Assembly (NCBI RefSeq): GCF_017355875.1
Contig: NZ_JAFEWC010000001.1
Location: 2,170,001-2,234,000, forward strand
Direction: 5' to 3'
DNA length: 64,000 nt
Source: Aridibaculum aurantiacum
Lineage (GTDB): Bacteria > Bacteroidota > Bacteroidia > Chitinophagales > Chitinophagaceae
Part shown: positions 60,689 through 64,000 of the stretch, one piece after another
Position numbering within the stretch: position 1 is the first letter of the stretch
Layout: each line of letters begins with the position of its first letter
Made by a program: the position numbers and the translations under genes
The notes under the pieces: generated by a model
Seen by the model: the letters and a program-made list of their open reading frames with translations, nothing else
Told to the model about the DNA's origin: nothing
Databases searched by the model: none

Positions 60689-63151
60689 GTGCTAGACAAA
60701 ACCATCTTTGAAATACTGAATGAATCTGGGAAAGCTATTGCATCGGAACTGGAACTTGAGAAACTTGTACAACGGGTAACAGATATAGGAACACAATCTA
60801 TAGGTGCGGCGTTCGGAGCATTCTTTTATAGTAAGGTAAATGCTAATAATGAGTCACTTATTCTATATACTATTTCAGGAGTAGATAAAGAAGCTTTTTC
60901 AAAGTTCCCGATGCCGAGGAACACCAAGATCTTCGAGCCAACTTTTATGGCTTCGGGAACTGTGCGATACGATGATGTTACGGCACAGCCGCATTATGCT
61001 CAAAACCCACCTTACCACGGTATGCCTAAAGGTCACCTTCCGGTAAAAAGTTATCTTGCTGTTCCGGTGGTTTCGCCAATCAATAATGAACCTATAGGAG
61101 GTTTGTTCTTTGGTCATCCTGATGCTGGCGTTTTTACAAAAGAAGCAGAACAACTGGTAGAAGGCTTAGCTATACAGGCGGCTATTGCTATGGGCAATGC
61201 CAAGTTGTTTGAAGAAAAGAAACATGCTGAAAGGATTCTACTTGAACAAAAGGAACAATACGAGAGCATCTTTAATGCCACATCCGATTCACTGATTATA
61301 TACGATGAGAACGGTTATATAGTAGAAGCCAACCCATCGGCATGCGACATCTTTGGCTATGAGTACAAAGAATTAATAGGCTTGCATGCAAGTAGATTAT
61401 TTTATGAACCAAAGGATTTTGAAACACTAAAGACAATTGCCTTCACCGGCAGAAAATATTCAGGTTCCAATACAAGAATTACAAAAGACGGCTCACTAAT
61501 AGAAGTGAAGTTTGTGGGTTCTCAATTTCTATACAAAGGAAAACCACATGTGCTTTCTGCCGTAAAAGATGTAACAGCTAGCAAGAAAACAGAGGAAGCT
61601 TTACAGAAGTCACAGGAATTTGCAGAAGCTATAACCGATGTATCTCCTGTTGCTTTGTGGATGACTGATACCGAAGGTCAAACTATTTACATCAACAAAA
61701 CCCTACCTGAATGGGTCGGACGGCGGATGCAGGACCTGCTACAAAGTGGTTGGTTGTCGGTAGTATATCCTGGTGATCATAAACAAGTGGAAGAAAAATT
61801 CAATGATGCCTTTGCGAGACGTGAAGCACTTACCATTGACTTTCGTGTGCAGCGTGTGGATGGAGAAATAAGATGGTGCTCTACACATGGAAGTCCCTAT
61901 CATGGTAAAGATGGACGTTTTGCCGGTTTTGCCGGTTCGGTAATGGATATCACAGAAAGGAAGATTATTGAAGAGCAACTGACCAGCCAGAACATCCTGA
62001 TAAATACGATCACTAACAACACACTGCAGGCCTTGTTCTTCATGGACGACAGGCAACACTGCACCTATATGAACCCTGCAGCTGAAAAGATGATCGGCTA
62101 TAAGCTTGAGGAAATCCAGGAAAAGCCACTGCATTATTATATTCATCATACACACCCTGATGGCCGGCATTTTCCAATAGAGGAATGTGAGATTGACAGG
62201 GCATTGCCGAAACTGGCGCAAACGCAGGGAGATGAGGTTTTCATTAAAAAAGACGGTTCTTTTTTCCCTGTTTCCTTCATTGCAAGTCCCATTATTCAAA
62301 ATGGCAAACCGGTAGGGACAGTAATAGAAGTAAGGGATACTACAGAAGAGAAAAGAATAAAATCGGAGCTGCGCGATAAAGAGAAGAAGGCGATGGCGAT
62401 GCTGGAGCAAAAAGTAAAGGAACGTACACGCGAACTGGAAAAGAGCAATTATGAATTATTGCAATTTACCAGTGTGGCCAGCCATGATCTGAAAGAGCCT
62501 GTACGCAAGATCTCAATATTCAGCAACCTGCTGAAGGAACTGAACGAGGCAAGCCTTGACGATCGGTCGCTCCGGTATTTAGATAATATAGCCCAGTCAT
62601 CTACTCGTATGGCAAGGCTGATTGATGACCTGCTGAACTTTTCCCGCTTATCTCAATCTGAGTTAGCGTTTTCAGAAGTGAATTTAAATAAACTGGTAAC
62701 GCAGGTATTGGAAGACCTTGAGATACAGATAACAGAAAAAGGCGCTACCATCAATTTTCATGAATTGCCGGTAGTGATGGGGATAGAATTCCAGCTTGCA
62801 CAACTATTCCAAAACCTATTGTCGAACTCGTTGAAATTTGCTCATCCTGATCGCAGGCCTGTCATCAATATAACAGCTAAGGCTTTATCAGAAGGCAATA
62901 AGCAGGTGTACAAAATCTTCTACCGCGACAATGGTATCGGCTTTAAGCCTGAGTACAACGAGAAGATCTTTGGAGTATTTCAGCGGCTTCATACCAAGGA
63001 TCAATACGAAGGAACCGGTGTAGGATTGGCCATTGTAAAGAAGATCATTTCGCTACACAATGGCGAAATCATTGCCTCAGGTGTAGAGGGTGAAGGAGCT
63101 TTATTTGAAATTACTTTACCCGCTGATGAACATTTGCCTGCTGCCTCTTAA
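60689..63151 (+). CDS. GAF-PAS-PAS-PAS sensor histidine kinase
   Basis: An 820-residue cytoplasmic kinase without transmembrane helices. A GAF domain (about 20-175) is followed by three PAS domains (about 190-305, 310-430 and 440-560), a coiled coil (about 565-595), a HisKA domain with the phospho-acceptor in VASHDLKEPVRKI near 603, and a HATPase domain (about 700-815). The ATPase has N-box QNLLSNSLKFA, G1 DNGIGFKPEY, FGVFQRLH and G2 GTGVGLAI. The start is GTG 60689. It senses an unknown cytoplasmic or diffusible signal and probably phosphorylates the divergent regulator. Confidence 0.92.
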   Translation: MLDKTIFEILNESGKAIASELELEKLVQRVTDIGTQSIGAAFGAFFYSKVNANNESLILYTISGVDKEAFSKFPMPRNTKIFEPTFMASGTVRYDDVTAQPHYAQNPPYHGMPKGHLPVKSYLAVPVVSPINNEPIGGLFFGHPDAGVFTKEAEQLVEGLAIQAAIAMGNAKLFEEKKHAERILLEQKEQYESIFNATSDSLIIYDENGYIVEANPSACDIFGYEYKELIGLHASRLFYEPKDFETLKTIAFTGRKYSGSNTRITKDGSLIEVKFVGSQFLYKGKPHVLSAVKDVTASKKTEEALQKSQEFAEAITDVSPVALWMTDTEGQTIYINKTLPEWVGRRMQDLLQSGWLSVVYPGDHKQVEEKFNDAFARREALTIDFRVQRVDGEIRWCSTHGSPYHGKDGRFAGFAGSVMDITERKIIEEQLTSQNILINTITNNTLQALFFMDDRQHCTYMNPAAEKMIGYKLEEIQEKPLHYYIHHTHPDGRHFPIEECEIDRALPKLAQTQGDEVFIKKDGSFFPVSFIASPIIQNGKPVGTVIEVRDTTEEKRIKSELRDKEKKAMAMLEQKVKERTRELEKSNYELLQFTSVASHDLKEPVRKISIFSNLLKELNEASLDDRSLRYLDNIAQSSTRMARLIDDLLNFSRLSQSELAFSEVNLNKLVTQVLEDLEIQITEKGATINFHELPVVMGIEFQLAQLFQNLLSNSLKFAHPDRRPVINITAKALSEGNKQVYKIFYRDNGIGFKPEYNEKIFGVFQRLHTKDQYEGTGVGLAIVKKIISLHNGEIIASGVEGEGALFEITLPADEHLPAAS

Positions 63152-63178
63152 TAGTATTTGTTATACCTGGTAATAGTG

Positions 63179-63216
63179 AATGCTGTGTGGCTAAGGCTAA
63201 CACAGCATTTTCATTT
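63179..63216 (+). terminator. Rho-independent terminator
   Basis: AATGCTGTGT pairs with ACACAGCATT around an 11-base loop and is followed by TTTCATTT, 27 bases after the kinase stop. Confidence 0.8.
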
Positions 63217-63223
63217 ACTTTTG
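63216..63223 (+). promoter_or_regulatory. candidate -7 element for the DUF3347 gene
   Basis: TACTTTTG matches TAnnTTTG, 17 bases before ATG 63241. It directly follows the kinase terminator, and no clear -33 element is seen. Confidence 0.4.
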
Positions 63224-63240
63224 CCAACAAATTTTTTCAT

Positions 63241-63816
63241 ATGAAAAACTACCTATTTATTGTTTTGCTTGCAGTTTTAGCCGCTTGTGGCGGAAGTGAT
63301 CAGCCTGCAGAGGAAGTGAAAAAAGATGAGCCGCTGGCACAAAGCAAGAACAGCTCCCGTTTCAACCAGACCTTTGGTGACTTTCTAAATAACTACTATT
63401 CACTGAAAGATGCGTTGGTAGCCAGCAACCCTGAACAGGCTACCACAGCAGCGAATAATATGGTGAGTTCTGCTAATAACATCGCTTACGATGAAATGAA
63501 GGCTGATAGCAACATTGTACTTACCGCAAAAGATTTTACTAATACCATAACTGGCGATGCACAAAAATTAGCAACAGAAGCTGACCTGGAAGCTAAAAGA
63601 AAAACCTTCCAATCTATAAGCGATAATATGTACACCTTGCTGCGTACGGTTCGCTACGATAATGAAATAGTGTACCAGCAATATTGTCCTATGGCATTTG
63701 ATGATGCAGGAGCTGCCTGGTTAAGTAAAACCTCTGATATAAAAAATCCATATTACGGTAAGAAAATGCTGACTTGCGGAGAGGTAAGAGACTCTCTTGA
63801 CTTCAGGGGCAAATAA
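63241..63816 (+). CDS. DUF3347 family lipoprotein
   Basis: A 191-residue protein with a lipobox (LLAVLAACGGSDQ, Cys near 16). Its DUF3347 domain includes YYSLKDALVASNPEQATTAA near 50, SDNMYTLLRTVRYDNEIVYQ near 133 and QYCPMAFDDAGAAWLS near 155, then IKNPYYGKKMLTCGEV. The conserved CPM/CGEV cysteines and Met suggest metal binding; the family is found in copper-handling contexts, but function is not proved. I use ATG 63241; an upstream start adds 18 residues and lacks a signal peptide. Confidence 0.85.
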   Translation: MKNYLFIVLLAVLAACGGSDQPAEEVKKDEPLAQSKNSSRFNQTFGDFLNNYYSLKDALVASNPEQATTAANNMVSSANNIAYDEMKADSNIVLTAKDFTNTITGDAQKLATEADLEAKRKTFQSISDNMYTLLRTVRYDNEIVYQQYCPMAFDDAGAAWLSKTSDIKNPYYGKKMLTCGEVRDSLDFRGK

Positions 63817-63877
63817 ACCTTCTAACGCAATTGCTTGTTGAAAGAAGTTGTTGACGAAAGCTATAAATACATTAAGC

Positions 63878-64000
63878 ATGCGTTATTGGGTAGCAATGAT
63901 GCTGGTTGTGATTTCACAACTGGTATATGGACAAGAAAAGGTGACCATCAATGGTTACATCAAAGACACGCTATCTGGTGAAACGCTGATAGGTGCCAGC
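63878..64000 (+). CDS. TonB-dependent receptor, N-terminal fragment (partial)
   Basis: The frame runs off the right edge. The 41 visible residues show a signal peptide (VAMMLVVISQLVYGQ) and the start of a carboxypeptidase-like regulatory domain (VTINGYIKDTLSGETLIGAS), the standard N-terminus of Bacteroidetes TonB-dependent receptors. The substrate cannot be read from this part. Confidence 0.8.
   Translation, partial: MRYWVAMMLVVISQLVYGQEKVTINGYIKDTLSGETLIGAS

Noticed and set aside
1-64000. tRNA, rRNA, insertion sequences, prophage or plasmid functions
   Set aside because: I looked through the intergenic regions and found no cloverleaf, rRNA, transposase, integrase or replication gene.

Overview
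The window looks like a stretch of chromosome from a Bacteroidetes bacterium, most likely family Chitinophagaceae. The evidence is: several secreted proteins with C-terminal type IX secretion (T9SS) sorting domains; the start of a TonB-dependent receptor with a carboxypeptidase-like regulatory domain at the right edge; Bacteroidetes-type promoters (TTTG, about 20 bases, TAnnTTTG, best seen at 6226-6257); scarce Shine-Dalgarno sequences; moderate-to-low GC; and many short lipoproteins. I see no rRNA, tRNA, CRISPR array, insertion sequence, prophage or origin. The species assignment is inference.

Layout. 1-3340: end of a shikimate operon (aroB partial, aroA, aroC, a DUF952 gene) closed by a terminator. 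3521-6158: apparent stress cassette (ferritin-like DUF892 protein with a histone-H1-like tail, a 207-residue unknown, a glycine-rich disordered protein, a CinA C-terminal-type amidohydrolase). 6282-9987: phosphoglucomutase/phosphomannomutase, a T9SS cargo protein, cysteine desulfurase and a CDGSH Fe-S protein. 10143-19909: AI-2E-family permease, two beta-propeller T9SS proteins, a fused trehalose-6-phosphate synthase/phosphatase with a structured leader, a DUF2279 protein. 20176-28189: acetate-type Na+ symporter with its DUF485 partner, glycerophosphodiester phosphodiesterase, urocanate hydratase, PhyH-type dioxygenase, arginase. 28442-35524: CrtA-like monooxygenase, J-domain protein, small membrane proteins, YdeI-like and RDD proteins, DUF4349 lipoprotein, sterol-desaturase family enzyme. 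35723-42999: flippase and glycosyltransferase, acyl-CoA-binding protein, response regulator, ABC permease, tsaD, hemolysin-III protein. 43165-53553: two GH28 pectinases flanking a nucleotidyltransferase, an EEP-family hydrolase, a TonB-C protein, a very short sigma-region-2-like protein, a methionine aminopeptidase, an unrecognised CxCxxC protein and an AlkD-like protein. 53572-64000: PH-domain protein, serine hydrolase, cysteine-free sirtuin, succinate-semialdehyde dehydrogenase, saccharopine dehydrogenase, AHSA1 protein, a divergent response regulator / GAF-PAS histidine kinase pair, a DUF3347 lipoprotein and the TonB receptor.

How the genes work together. Most of the window is core metabolism: aromatic amino acid synthesis; acetate, histidine, arginine and lysine/GABA catabolism; trehalose. 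To this are added surface and secretion functions (T9SS cargo, polysaccharide export, pectin degradation). The most unusual items are the 91-residue sigma-region-2-like protein in a small operon (48016-49336), the promoter/hairpin/terminator leader of the trehalose gene (15055-15191), a LacI/PurR-like operator plus a 12-bp inverted repeat upstream of the second GH28 gene, the H1-tailed ferritin-like protein, the cysteine-free sirtuin, and two intergenic tracts built on an exact 7-base period. I found no complete, clearly novel multi-gene system such as a defence island.
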